Of a DNA stretch of 10,524 nt, positions 1-6,159 are shown piece after piece. The position numbers and the translations under genes are program-made. Every line of letters starts with the position of its first letter. The first letter of the stretch is position 1. The notes under the pieces were generated by a model. That model had not been told where the DNA came from. It searched no databases and saw only the letters and a program-made list of their open reading frames with translations. Source of the DNA: UBA8886 sp963578705 (GTDB taxonomy: Archaea; Thermoplasmatota; Poseidoniia; MGIII; CG-Epi1); contig CAUZDT010000041.1 of NCBI GenBank assembly GCA_963578705.1, forward strand, positions 1-10,524, given 5' to 3'.

Positions 1-321
1 CCGCGCAATAACCTGGAGCTGGTGCTGACAGAGATGCCTTTCGGTGGCGCCTTCGCTGCCACGGTGTGTGGGCCTGAGGTCGAGCACGGAAAACCCGCTC
101 CCGACATCTTCCTGCGCGCAGCCGAACTGCTCGAGCTGCCACCGGAACGCTGCATTGTAGTGGAGGACGCACCAAGCGGAGTGGCGGCGGCGCACGCAGG
201 TGGCTTCACGTGCCTGGCAGTCGCCACAACACGACCGCGGGAGCTGCTGGGCGAAGCAAACCTGTTGCTAGACTCGCTGGAGGAGGCAACATCCGGGGCG
301 GTCGCAGGGCTGCTGCGCTAA
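1..321 (+). CDS. HAD-superfamily hydrolase, beta-phosphoglucomutase-like (5' end missing)
   Basis: The frame is open from base 1 and ends with TAA at 319-321, giving the last 106 residues of a larger protein; the N-terminal nucleophile motif (DxDGT) and cap domain lie outside the window. The visible part is the C-terminal half of a HAD subfamily IA Rossmann fold. It contains GKPAPD, whose Lys is the motif III residue, and then the motif IV acidic signature VVEDAPSG, which binds Mg2+, followed by the usual A-A-x-A-G-G helix and a final strand. Relatives include beta-phosphoglucomutase, phosphoglycolate phosphatase and other sugar-phosphate phosphatases; the substrate cannot be read from this fragment. 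A GTG at 22 is only an internal codon, since homology-like sequence continues upstream of it. The gene converges on the glt-like operon with a 39-bp gap and shows no obvious functional link to it. Confidence 0.86.
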   Translation, partial: PRNNLELVLTEMPFGGAFAATVCGPEVEHGKPAPDIFLRAAELLELPPERCIVVEDAPSGVAAAHAGGFTCLAVATTRPRELLGEANLLLDSLEEATSGAVAGLLR

Positions 322-360
322 CGCCCTAAAAACCACCTCTCCCGTTTTAAATACTGGCGG
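322..360. terminator. Short convergent intergenic region with T-runs on both strands
   Basis: Only 39 bp separate the stop codons of the HAD gene and the glt-like operon. The + strand has TTTT at 345-348 and the - strand has a T5 run (the complement of 328-332). Archaeal RNA polymerase terminates at such T-rich tracts without needing a hairpin, so this probably ends both transcripts. There is no strong stem-loop. The assignment rests on position and base composition only. Confidence 0.4.
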
Positions 361-2901
361 TCAGCCATTTTTAGCGTGCGCAACCCACATCTCTTCGGCC
401 TGCAGCGCCTTGACTTTTGCGGGCTGGATGCGGCGGTAGACCTCACCCGGCCGGCGCGGCTGGCCGTCCACCTCGAGCAAACGCGTGACAGGTATGCCGA
501 ACTCGCGCTCATTCTGCTTCAGCAATGGCTCCACCACTGCCCAGTCTGCACTGCTAAAGGGGGCGAAATCGCCGCCGTTCAGCTGGTCTGTGCTGACACG
601 CTGGTGCGGATCACGAACGTAGATCGCACCACCTGACGCGAGCGAGAACAGGTTTCCGCCGGGATAGGGTGTCGGCAGCTCACACAGCTTACCGCCGTCA
701 TCCCACTCGAGGCCGTTGAGGATGACGAAACCGCCGTCATTGAGCGGGTCGCCCGCCATGAACGACTCTGCCAAGTAGTCGAGACAGGTGCCGTTGATGA
801 CCACGCGCGGGCGGCCGACCGAGTTGATGAGCGGCCGCCCAGCGGCGTTGCCCTGTACAAAGACGTGACCGCCCTTGGCGCCATACATGAACGTCTGCCC
901 GACGTCGCCATGGACCACCAGCTCGCCCGCCTTCAGGATCTGCCCCAGCTGGTCCTGCCCGTTGCCGTGCACTACCACTCGCGCGCCGTCCAGTCCGGAA
1001 CCAAGGTAATCACCCGATGAACCGTAGACGTCGATGCGGACGTCGTTGCTGTCGGCGCCGAAACCGTTGGCGATGAAACGGTGTCCGTGACAGCCGAAGA
1101 TGACAAAATCGTGCCAGCCCTTCTTCACCAGTTCGCCAACCGCTATTGCCAGCGAGCCCGGCCCTTCAATGTCCAAGGCTCTGGCGTCAATCACAACCGT
1201 GCGGCCGTCCGGGTCTTCCTTGCCGGCGCAGAAGGCATCGCATTCATCAGCAGCTACAGAACCGAGCATCCGCTCGAGTGACTCGTCAACCAGTGCCAGC
1301 AGCGAACTGCGGCGCAGCTGGCCGGTCGGGTAGCGCCGGTCTAGCAGTAGTGTCAGCAGCGTGATAGCCACCCTGCGAGGCTGTTTTTCGACCTCGTGCA
1401 GGAAGCCGCGCAGCTCACCGTAGCCCCACTCCGGAATGGCCTGTCGGAAGGCGGTGAACGCCTCCGCGGCGGGCACATCCGCTGCCACGCCGGCATCGCT
1501 CGCCTCCTCATGCAGGAGCGTATGCGGCTGTGGCGCGTCGCCGAGAGTGATGTGCTCGCCAAACTTGTTGGTGCACTGCAGCCGGAAGCTGTCGCCATCG
1601 GGGACGACAGAGAAGATGAACGCGCCGCCGTCGGTATGTGACCCGCCACGCGCGTTCCAGTAGCGGTCGGCGCGAGGCCAGAAACGGCCGTCCTCCTCTG
1701 AGAGCGACTCGAGCGCCGCGTCGATTACCTGCTTTTCGGACGCGGCGAACGCAATCTGCGCCTCGCCCTCCTGCAGCGCGAAAACCTGCGGGCGCAGCAT
1801 GCTGGTGTCGGTGATGCCGATGAGCCGCCACACGTCGGGAACCGACTGCGCGATGATGAAGAACCAGGGGCCGTCGGGCGAGCCGTGGATGTGGGTCGCC
1901 TGCAACTGGCCGTAGAGCTCCTGCCTGTCGGGGGGCAGCAATGTGAAGTCACGCTCGGTCGTTGGTGCTAGCGACTCGATGACCCACTCGAGAGGATAGC
2001 CGTAGAGGCGATGATGCAGGTCGAATACCTGCACCGAGACCTCGGTATCGGTCTGGAACAGCGGTCGCAGCCCGCGCTGCGCCAGGTAGTCGCAGACTGA
2101 CTCGTAGTTGGCGAAGTCGCCGTTGTGGACCAGCGCCTCGTTCAAGCCAACGAAGGGGTGCGCGCCACCGGGGTGCCACACCTTACCCTTCGTGGGATAG
2201 CGGTGGTGGCCAATCCAGACATGCGCATCCAGGTTTTCGAGCTGGTAGCAGCGGATGACGTCATCACCATAGCCAACTATCTTCAGCACCAGCAGGTTGC
2301 GGCCATGGCTCAGGACGAGGGCCTGCGTCCCCCGGTCGCCGGCGTAGAACTCGGCGTTGAGCCGGAAAGAGGTCTGGAAAACATACTCATCGGCTACCTC
2401 GCGCTCGGTCGGCGGCAGCCCGTGCGGCAGCTCGACGGCCTCGGCGAAAGTTGCCAGCATCCCGGCGCGAGGGCGCACAAAATAGACCGACACGTCCGGC
2501 GGCCGCACCTCGAGCCCCTCGATACTGTCCCAGTCGTCACTGACTGGGAACTCGTGGACGTGGTCCACCTCGTAGGCATTCCTGACAAGCGATTCCACCT
2601 CTTCACGGACAGATACGTCAAGGTATGCCACGGCGAGCAGGTAGTCCCGCTCGAGCATCTCTGCGTCGACGCCGAACTGCTCCGGGTCAAGGCCCACGGC
2701 AGCGATACCGCCACCTTTGCCGTTGCCGCGGTTGCGCATCTGCTCCAGCGATTGCAGCAGGTGGCGGCCCGCTACGGGAACGGTCGACGCGAAGCCAATG
2801 ACTCCACAACCGCCCTCGGCGGCGCCATCCACTGGCGGGCTCGCATGCGGCAGCGCTTCCCGGCTACGCGTCACCGCTCCAATCCAGGCGTCGCGGCTCA
2901 C
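361..2901 (-). CDS. Glutamate synthase subunit: class II glutaminase domain fused to GXGXG domain
   Basis: This 846-residue protein supplies the ammonia-producing half of a glutamate synthase. Residues 32-460 are a class II (Ntn) glutamine amidotransferase domain: CGVIGF with nucleophile Cys32, RNRGNGKGGG at 57-65, HHRYPTKG at 232-239, VHNGDF at 258-263 and QTDTEV at 283-288. Residues 470-565 are a helical linker. Residues 566-800 are the GXGXG right-handed beta-helix (repeated V-x-G-x-G turns, e.g. GDVGQTFMYGAKGG near 665-678), the module at the C-terminus of bacterial GltB. The FMN barrel that separates these modules in GltB is absent here and is encoded by the preceding gene. The GTG start at 2901 overlaps the upstream TGA (GTGA, 4 bp) and has a GGAGGAG site 8 nt upstream; the open frame extends to 3060 but that part lies inside the upstream gene. 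Cys32 implies a 31-residue propeptide removed on maturation, as in GltB. The acceptor is probably 2-oxoglutarate, but GlxB/MgsA-type enzymes acting on other acceptors use the same modules. Confidence 0.9.
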   Translation of the reverse strand: MSRDAWIGAVTRSREALPHASPPVDGAAEGGCGVIGFASTVPVAGRHLLQSLEQMRNRGNGKGGGIAAVGLDPEQFGVDAEMLERDYLLAVAYLDVSVREEVESLVRNAYEVDHVHEFPVSDDWDSIEGLEVRPPDVSVYFVRPRAGMLATFAEAVELPHGLPPTEREVADEYVFQTSFRLNAEFYAGDRGTQALVLSHGRNLLVLKIVGYGDDVIRCYQLENLDAHVWIGHHRYPTKGKVWHPGGAHPFVGLNEALVHNGDFANYESVCDYLAQRGLRPLFQTDTEVSVQVFDLHHRLYGYPLEWVIESLAPTTERDFTLLPPDRQELYGQLQATHIHGSPDGPWFFIIAQSVPDVWRLIGITDTSMLRPQVFALQEGEAQIAFAASEKQVIDAALESLSEEDGRFWPRADRYWNARGGSHTDGGAFIFSVVPDGDSFRLQCTNKFGEHITLGDAPQPHTLLHEEASDAGVAADVPAAEAFTAFRQAIPEWGYGELRGFLHEVEKQPRRVAITLLTLLLDRRYPTGQLRRSSLLALVDESLERMLGSVAADECDAFCAGKEDPDGRTVVIDARALDIEGPGSLAIAVGELVKKGWHDFVIFGCHGHRFIANGFGADSNDVRIDVYGSSGDYLGSGLDGARVVVHGNGQDQLGQILKAGELVVHGDVGQTFMYGAKGGHVFVQGNAAGRPLINSVGRPRVVINGTCLDYLAESFMAGDPLNDGGFVILNGLEWDDGGKLCELPTPYPGGNLFSLASGGAIYVRDPHQRVSTDQLNGGDFAPFSSADWAVVEPLLKQNEREFGIPVTRLLEVDGQPRRPGEVYRRIQPAKVKALQAEEMWVAHAKNG

Positions 2902-4214
2902 GCCTTGAACTCCTCCGGGACGTAGCGCAGCAGGTCGCGGCGACCGCGCAGCTCCGCAATCGACCTGAGGCCGAGCTTGCGCAGGATATCGCGCAGCTGC
3001 CACTGGAAAGAATCGTAGAGATTGCCGACCCGCTGCGCACCCCAGTCGGGGTGCACCCACTCCTTCAGCTCCGGGTCAGTAGTAGTCAGGCCGAACGGGC
3101 AGCCGCGGCCACGCTCGCAGTTGGCGCAACGGGTGCAACCCATCGCGACGAGCTCCGACGTGCCGAGCACGCAGCCGTCAGCGCCAAGGGCAATCGCCTT
3201 GGCGACATCCCAGGCGGTGCGCACACCGCCGCTGGCAATCAGCGTGATTTCATCACGGATGCCTTCCTGCTCGAGGTGCCGGTGCACCTTCGGTATGGCG
3301 AGCTCGATTGGCATCGCAATGTTCTTCTTCGCAATCTCCGGCGCGGCGCCGGTACCGCCGTAGCTGCCATCCATGTGGAAAACGTGCGCGCCGGCGTAGT
3401 ATGACCCCACGGCGACCATGTCGATGTCAATCGGCGTCGAGACCTTCACCGAGATGATTGCCCCGGGGTTCATGGTCATGGCCCAGTCGATGTGCTTGCG
3501 ATGGTCCTCGACCGAATAGACCGAGTGGAACGGGAAGGGCGAGAAGAGCGAGACCCACGGAACCGACTCGCGCATGTCCGCCACGGTAGTGGTGGACTTG
3601 TCGCTCAGCAAATGACCGCCAAGACCGGGCTTCGCGCCCTGCGCATACTTGAACTCAATCATCGGCGCGCGCTGGATTGTCTCCTCGCGCACCCCAAACA
3701 GCCCGGTCGCAATCTGGGTGATGACGCTGTCGGCATACGGCTTCAGCCCGTCGGGGTAGCCCCCCTCGCCGGTGCAGGTGAGTGTGCCCCATTCCTGAGC
3801 GGCAATGGCCCGGGAGACCATCACCTCCTCGGAGACAGAGCCGTAGGACATCCCACCGCCGTAGATCGGCAGAGCAATCTCGAGTGTTCGCCGTGCGGGG
3901 TCGCGCCGGTTGAGCGGAATCGCGGTGCCGATATCCTCACTGTGCGCGAGCCATTCGGCCTCGGGACGGAACTTGAAGTCGAGCCGGTCGAAACCGCCGC
4001 CCGAGCGGCCGACGCGGTGCTCGATGCCGTCGGGGGGGCGACCGTGCTCGGCCTGGAACCAGGTCGCCATAATCAGCTCGTCGGTCCAGCGCGGGTCGCC
4101 CAGCGCCGGCGGAGCATCGAGCAGCGCGTGCGAGCGGTCGTGGAAACCCTGGTGCAGGTAGTGGGTGACCTTCTCGACCAGCCGCGGGCTGGGGACGGCG
4201 CTACTCATAGCCAT
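2898..4214 (-). CDS. gltB: FMN-binding glutamate synthase catalytic subunit (GltB central domain)
   Basis: This is the synthase half, the FMN- and Fe-S-containing (beta/alpha)8 barrel that reduces the 2-iminoglutarate formed from 2-oxoglutarate and channelled ammonia. In the 438-residue protein the family landmarks are intact: PIYGGGMSYGSVS (117-128), CTGEGG (147-152), the substrate/FMN loop KYAQGAKPGLGG (189-200), ISVKVS (254-259), DGSYGGTGAAP (282-292) and the phosphate-binding SGGVRTAWDVAKAIALGAD (328-346). Cysteines 360, 363, 366 and 372 form the cluster site, followed by PFGLTTTDPEL. The length matches stand-alone archaeal FMN-domain proteins; the GATase and GXGXG domains are in the next gene. 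The start at 4214 is preferred because GAGG lies 6 nt upstream; an ATG at 4208 is possible. The gene overlaps the upstream gene's end by 14 bp and the next gene by 4 bp, so the three are almost certainly one operon. GlxD/MgsC enzymes (N-methylglutamate synthase type) share the fold but, as I recall, lack the cysteine cluster, which favours glutamate synthase here. Confidence 0.92.
   Translation of the reverse strand: MAMSSAVPSPRLVEKVTHYLHQGFHDRSHALLDAPPALGDPRWTDELIMATWFQAEHGRPPDGIEHRVGRSGGGFDRLDFKFRPEAEWLAHSEDIGTAIPLNRRDPARRTLEIALPIYGGGMSYGSVSEEVMVSRAIAAQEWGTLTCTGEGGYPDGLKPYADSVITQIATGLFGVREETIQRAPMIEFKYAQGAKPGLGGHLLSDKSTTTVADMRESVPWVSLFSPFPFHSVYSVEDHRKHIDWAMTMNPGAIISVKVSTPIDIDMVAVGSYYAGAHVFHMDGSYGGTGAAPEIAKKNIAMPIELAIPKVHRHLEQEGIRDEITLIASGGVRTAWDVAKAIALGADGCVLGTSELVAMGCTRCANCERGRGCPFGLTTTDPELKEWVHPDWGAQRVGNLYDSFQWQLRDILRKLGLRSIAELRGRRDLLRYVPEEFKA
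2910..2916 (-). promoter_or_regulatory. Shine-Dalgarno site deciding the GTG start at 2901
   Basis: The - strand reads GGAGGAG eight nucleotides before the GTG at 2901-2899. It lies within the last codons of the upstream FMN-barrel gene. Together with the GTGA stop/start overlap it supports translational coupling and the choice of GTG over any start further upstream. Confidence 0.7.
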
Positions 4215-5616
4215 CAATCCCCTCGAATGCCTCGCGCTCAAGATCACGCTGGAACATCGCGCGGCCGAGCTCCCCGCGCAGCCGCCGCACCTCGCGCAGC
4301 CCCATCGCGCCCAGAATCTCGAGCAGCTGGTCGCGCCACGCCGCCGACAGGTTCTTCAGCCGCTGGACACCCCACTCGGCGTTCAGGCTCGCGGGAAGCC
4401 TGAAGCGCGCCGTGGCGGCGTCGGTAACGCTGCCTTCGGGCTGCGCCTGAAGCGCCGCCATCACCGGCGTATCCAGCGCCACAGCGTCGAAACCGCAGAT
4501 GATTGCCTTCGGGACATGCTCGGCGGCGGCGATGCCGCCGCTGCCAATCAGCGTCACCATGTCGCGCAGCCCATTCTCCACAAGCAGCGCGTGTGCCTCC
4601 ATCACCAGGTCCCGCACGAAGCGGCCGTCGCCGCGGCCGTGGTAGTCCGCGACCAAATGGAAGACGCGCACGCCGGCGGCAATCGACGCCAGCAGCGTTT
4701 CGCGCCAGCCCGGCTCGAAGGGAAGCCGCTCGCAGACGATAGCGTCGGTGAGCGTCAGCGCAGCGGGGGCGTCGTCCAGGATTTCGACCATGCGCGGCGC
4801 TGGCGCCAGTGCCGCGAGCTCCGCGACGCGCAGCTGCGGAACAACCGCCGGCGAAGCGGCACCCGCCTCGCGCACCAACGGCAGCGGCAGGAACGCCAGC
4901 GTCTCGAGCTCCTCGGCGGCGTGCGCCAGCAAACGCGCCAACTCAACTGATTGCACCGATTCCGGTGGCGAATCGAACAGGATTGGCAGCTGCACCTGCA
5001 GGTAGCGCGGTCGCTCGCCGTCGCCGTCGGTTGCAAGGTGCATCGGCCGCGATCCTATGTCGACGACCGTCGAGATGAACTCGCGGCCATGGATGCCGTC
5101 GCGCGTCGGCCGCACGATTTCGGACATGTCGGTCCAGATGCGGTCCCAGCCGGGGCCACCGAACCGCCCGCGGTAGCCCTGTCCCTTGACCGGCACCGCG
5201 CCCATTGCCGCCTCGGACAGGATAGTTTCGACCAGCTTCGGAGCCAGGTAGGCGTCGCCCCACGCCTTCCATTCGGGGTTGTGGCGGATGGTGACCGCCT
5301 CGGGGTGCTGGATCGTGCAGCGCAGGCAGCCGACGCAATGTTCCGGCCGCGGTGCGAAGCCGCCAATCGGCCCCGAGAAAACGCCGTAGACGCAGGGGCG
5401 GGCGGTGACCACATCCCAGTGGCCCCAGTATTCCCAGGTCTCCTTCACCAGCAGCTTCAGCAGCTCGACGCGGTCAACTTCCACGAGAAAGCGATGCGGC
5501 AGGTCGGCCAGGTCGGGCGTCGGCGCGGTGTCGATATGGTAACGGCGGTAGCCAACCGTCAGAGCGGTCGCTGCGTCGCCCTCCAGTTGCTCATTACGGG
5601 GTTCGGCCATTGCCAT
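4201..5616 (-). CDS. Degenerate FMN-barrel glutamate-synthase paralogue with N-terminal Fe-S motif
   Basis: This 471-residue protein is the first gene of the glt-like operon. Its C-terminal half lines up with the neighbouring FMN-barrel protein: LQVQLPILFDSPPESV (206-221) with LEIALPIYGGGMSYGSV, VTLIGSGGIAAAEHVPKAI (354-372) with ITLIASGGVRTAWDVAKAI, and NAEWGVQRLKNL (412-423) plus LLEILGAMGLREVRRLRG with the same tail in the neighbour. The catalytic barrel features are missing: no TGEGG, no KxxQGAKPG and no GGTGAAP, and the C-terminal cluster cysteines are absent. Instead the N-terminal part has CVGCLRC (Cys94, 97, 100) followed by TIQHP, a ferredoxin-like CxxCxxCxxxCP motif in which the fourth position is His104; Cys75 is another nearby thiol. 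I infer a non-catalytic partner that carries an Fe-S cluster and feeds electrons to the FMN subunit, since no GltD-like flavoprotein is encoded here. The frame is intact over 471 codons, which argues against a pseudogene. The start at 5616 (or 5610) has no Shine-Dalgarno but a TATA-like box at a leaderless distance. I cannot name a characterised orthologue. Confidence 0.75.
   Translation of the reverse strand: MAMAEPRNEQLEGDAATALTVGYRRYHIDTAPTPDLADLPHRFLVEVDRVELLKLLVKETWEYWGHWDVVTARPCVYGVFSGPIGGFAPRPEHCVGCLRCTIQHPEAVTIRHNPEWKAWGDAYLAPKLVETILSEAAMGAVPVKGQGYRGRFGGPGWDRIWTDMSEIVRPTRDGIHGREFISTVVDIGSRPMHLATDGDGERPRYLQVQLPILFDSPPESVQSVELARLLAHAAEELETLAFLPLPLVREAGAASPAVVPQLRVAELAALAPAPRMVEILDDAPAALTLTDAIVCERLPFEPGWRETLLASIAAGVRVFHLVADYHGRGDGRFVRDLVMEAHALLVENGLRDMVTLIGSGGIAAAEHVPKAIICGFDAVALDTPVMAALQAQPEGSVTDAATARFRLPASLNAEWGVQRLKNLSAAWRDQLLEILGAMGLREVRRLRGELGRAMFQRDLEREAFEGIDGYE
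4221..4224 (-). promoter_or_regulatory. Shine-Dalgarno GAGG for the FMN-barrel gene
   Basis: The - strand reads GAGGGG ending near the ATG at 4214, with a 6-nt spacer from GAGG to that ATG and 12 nt to the alternative ATG at 4208. This favours 4214 as the start. The site sits inside the end of the upstream gene, consistent with coupled translation. Confidence 0.5.
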
Positions 5617-5628
5617 AAATAACGACCC

Positions 5629-5645
5629 AGAGTGCAGCAGACTCT
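5629..5645. promoter_or_regulatory. Inverted repeat AGAGT-N7-ACTCT near the glt-like promoter
   Basis: This third dyad lies between the glt-like TATA box and the operon's first codon, overlapping the box edge. It is placed to interfere with initiation if bound by the divergent regulator. The arms differ in sequence from the other two dyads, which weakens the case for one shared protein. Confidence 0.25.
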
Positions 5646-5652
5646 ATTTAAC
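5643..5652 (-). promoter_or_regulatory. TATA-like box of the glt-like operon
   Basis: The - strand reads GTTAAATAGA, centred about 31 bp upstream of the ATG at 5616. With the archaeal spacing of about 25 bp this puts transcription start at about 5622, a leader of only a few nucleotides. That fits the lack of a Shine-Dalgarno before this first gene. Confidence 0.5.
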
Positions 5653-5664
5653 AAATGCGGAAAA

Positions 5665-5682
5665 ACTGTGCAAAGCAACAGT
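5665..5682. promoter_or_regulatory. Inverted repeat ACTGT-N8-ACAGT in the divergent promoter
   Basis: A second 5-bp-arm dyad lies between the two TATA-like boxes. Its centre is 31 bp (about three helical turns) from the centre of the dyad at 5698-5711, so two regulator dimers could bind on the same DNA face. It is a candidate Lrp-family site with no direct proof. Confidence 0.3.
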
Positions 5683-5686
5683 AAAC

Positions 5687-5695
5687 CTTAAAAAG
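5687..5695 (+). promoter_or_regulatory. TATA-like box of the lrp-type gene
   Basis: CTTAAAAAG lies with its centre 25 bp upstream of the ATG at 5716, exactly where a box would sit for a leaderless mRNA. No Shine-Dalgarno is present before that ATG. The upstream bases GTAAAC could act as the BRE, but this is not distinctive. Confidence 0.5.
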
Positions 5696-5697
5696 AC

Positions 5698-5711
5698 TGA
5701 ACAAATGTTCA
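5698..5711. promoter_or_regulatory. Inverted repeat TGAAC-N4-GTTCA at the lrp start: candidate autoregulatory operator
   Basis: Perfect 5-bp arms separated by AAAT lie between the TATA-like box and the ATG at 5716, where a bound repressor would block transcription initiation. Lrp/AsnC dimers typically bind short dyads of this kind and often repress their own gene. One such dyad is expected by chance in a region of this size, so the location is the stronger part of the evidence. Confidence 0.4.
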
Positions 5712-5715
5712 ATTC

Positions 5716-6159
5716 ATGCTGGACAGGACCGACTCCGCGCTGCTCACGGCGCTGAACCGCGACGGGCGCGCCTCGCAACGCGAGCTGGCGGCCGCCACCG
5801 GTGTCGCGCTGGGAACGGTCAGCAACCGACTGCGCCGGCTCCACGAAACGGGCATCCTGCGCGGATTCCTGCCCGATATTGACGCCGAGCAGGCAGGCTT
5901 CACGCTCACCACCATCATGCAGATGCGCATCGCCAAGGGGCAGATTATCGCCGTGCAGGCCTCCGTCGCCGAGCACCCCCGCGTCTTCGGTGTCTACGAC
6001 GTGACGGGCGAGTGGGACTCGCTGGTGCTCGCCCGCTTCCGCGACCGCGCCGAGATGGACACGTTCATCAAGTCGACGCTTTCGCAGCCGCACATTGAAC
6101 GGACGAACACCTCGCTGGTGCTCAATACCGTCAAGCAGGAGATGCGGGTCGTAATTTAG
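5716..6159 (+). CDS. Lrp/AsnC-family transcriptional regulator
   Basis: This 147-residue protein has the standard length and layout of the feast/famine regulators. The N-terminal LDRTDSALLTALNRDGRAS and the helix-turn-helix at about 20-41 (QRELAAATGVALGTVSNRLR) bind DNA. The wing and linker lead to a RAM/AsnC effector domain from about 65 to 147, with VTGEWDSLVLARF at 97-109 and the typical RTNTSLVLNTVKQE end. Such proteins form octamers or dimers that bind an amino acid at the RAM interface. It is divergent from the glt-like operon, and E. coli Lrp is an established regulator of gltBD, so control of nitrogen assimilation by glutamine or a related amino acid is a reasonable inference. ATG 5716 is chosen because the family N-terminus begins there and a TATA-like box lies 25 bp upstream; it appears leaderless. 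Its TAG overlaps the TAA of yggS on the other strand. The true effector cannot be read from sequence. Confidence 0.93.
   Translation: MLDRTDSALLTALNRDGRASQRELAAATGVALGTVSNRLRRLHETGILRGFLPDIDAEQAGFTLTTIMQMRIAKGQIIAVQASVAEHPRVFGVYDVTGEWDSLVLARFRDRAEMDTFIKSTLSQPHIERTNTSLVLNTVKQEMRVVI

Larger units (their letters stand above)
5650..5707. repeat. Direct repeat AACAAATG (5650-5657 and 5700-5707), one copy near each promoter
   Basis: The same 8-mer occurs 50 bp apart, close to five helical turns. The left copy touches the glt-like TATA box and the right copy forms part of the dyad at the lrp start. The two-copy arrangement could mark sites for one regulator acting on both divergent genes. An 8-mer pair is short and may be coincidental in AT-rich DNA. 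Confidence 0.3.

Noticed and set aside
322..360. TATA-like TTTTAAATA as a promoter for an antisense RNA into the glt operon or the HAD gene
   Set aside because: It sits in a convergent gap where T-rich terminators are expected and no plausible gene starts at the right distance.
2902..3060. Longer N-terminus of the GATase-GXGXG protein (53 extra codons)
   Set aside because: This stretch lies inside the 3' end of the FMN-barrel gene in another frame, shows no domain pattern, and the GTG at 2901 has both a strong Shine-Dalgarno and a stop/start overlap.
4215..4247. Longer N-terminus of the FMN-barrel gene (start at 4247)
   Set aside because: It would extend deeper into the upstream gene without a ribosome site; ATG 4214 has GAGG at the right spacing.
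3492..4403. Long + strand open frame antisense to the FMN-barrel gene
   Set aside because: It is an antisense shadow caused by high GC at third positions; its protein is low-complexity Arg/Ala-rich with no family pattern, while the opposite strand encodes a clear enzyme.
4201..5616. The degenerate barrel gene as a decaying pseudogene
   Set aside because: The frame is open for 471 codons, the residues align in blocks with its neighbour, its base composition matches, it is first in a tightly overlapped operon, and it has a distinct cysteine motif; decay would not preserve these.
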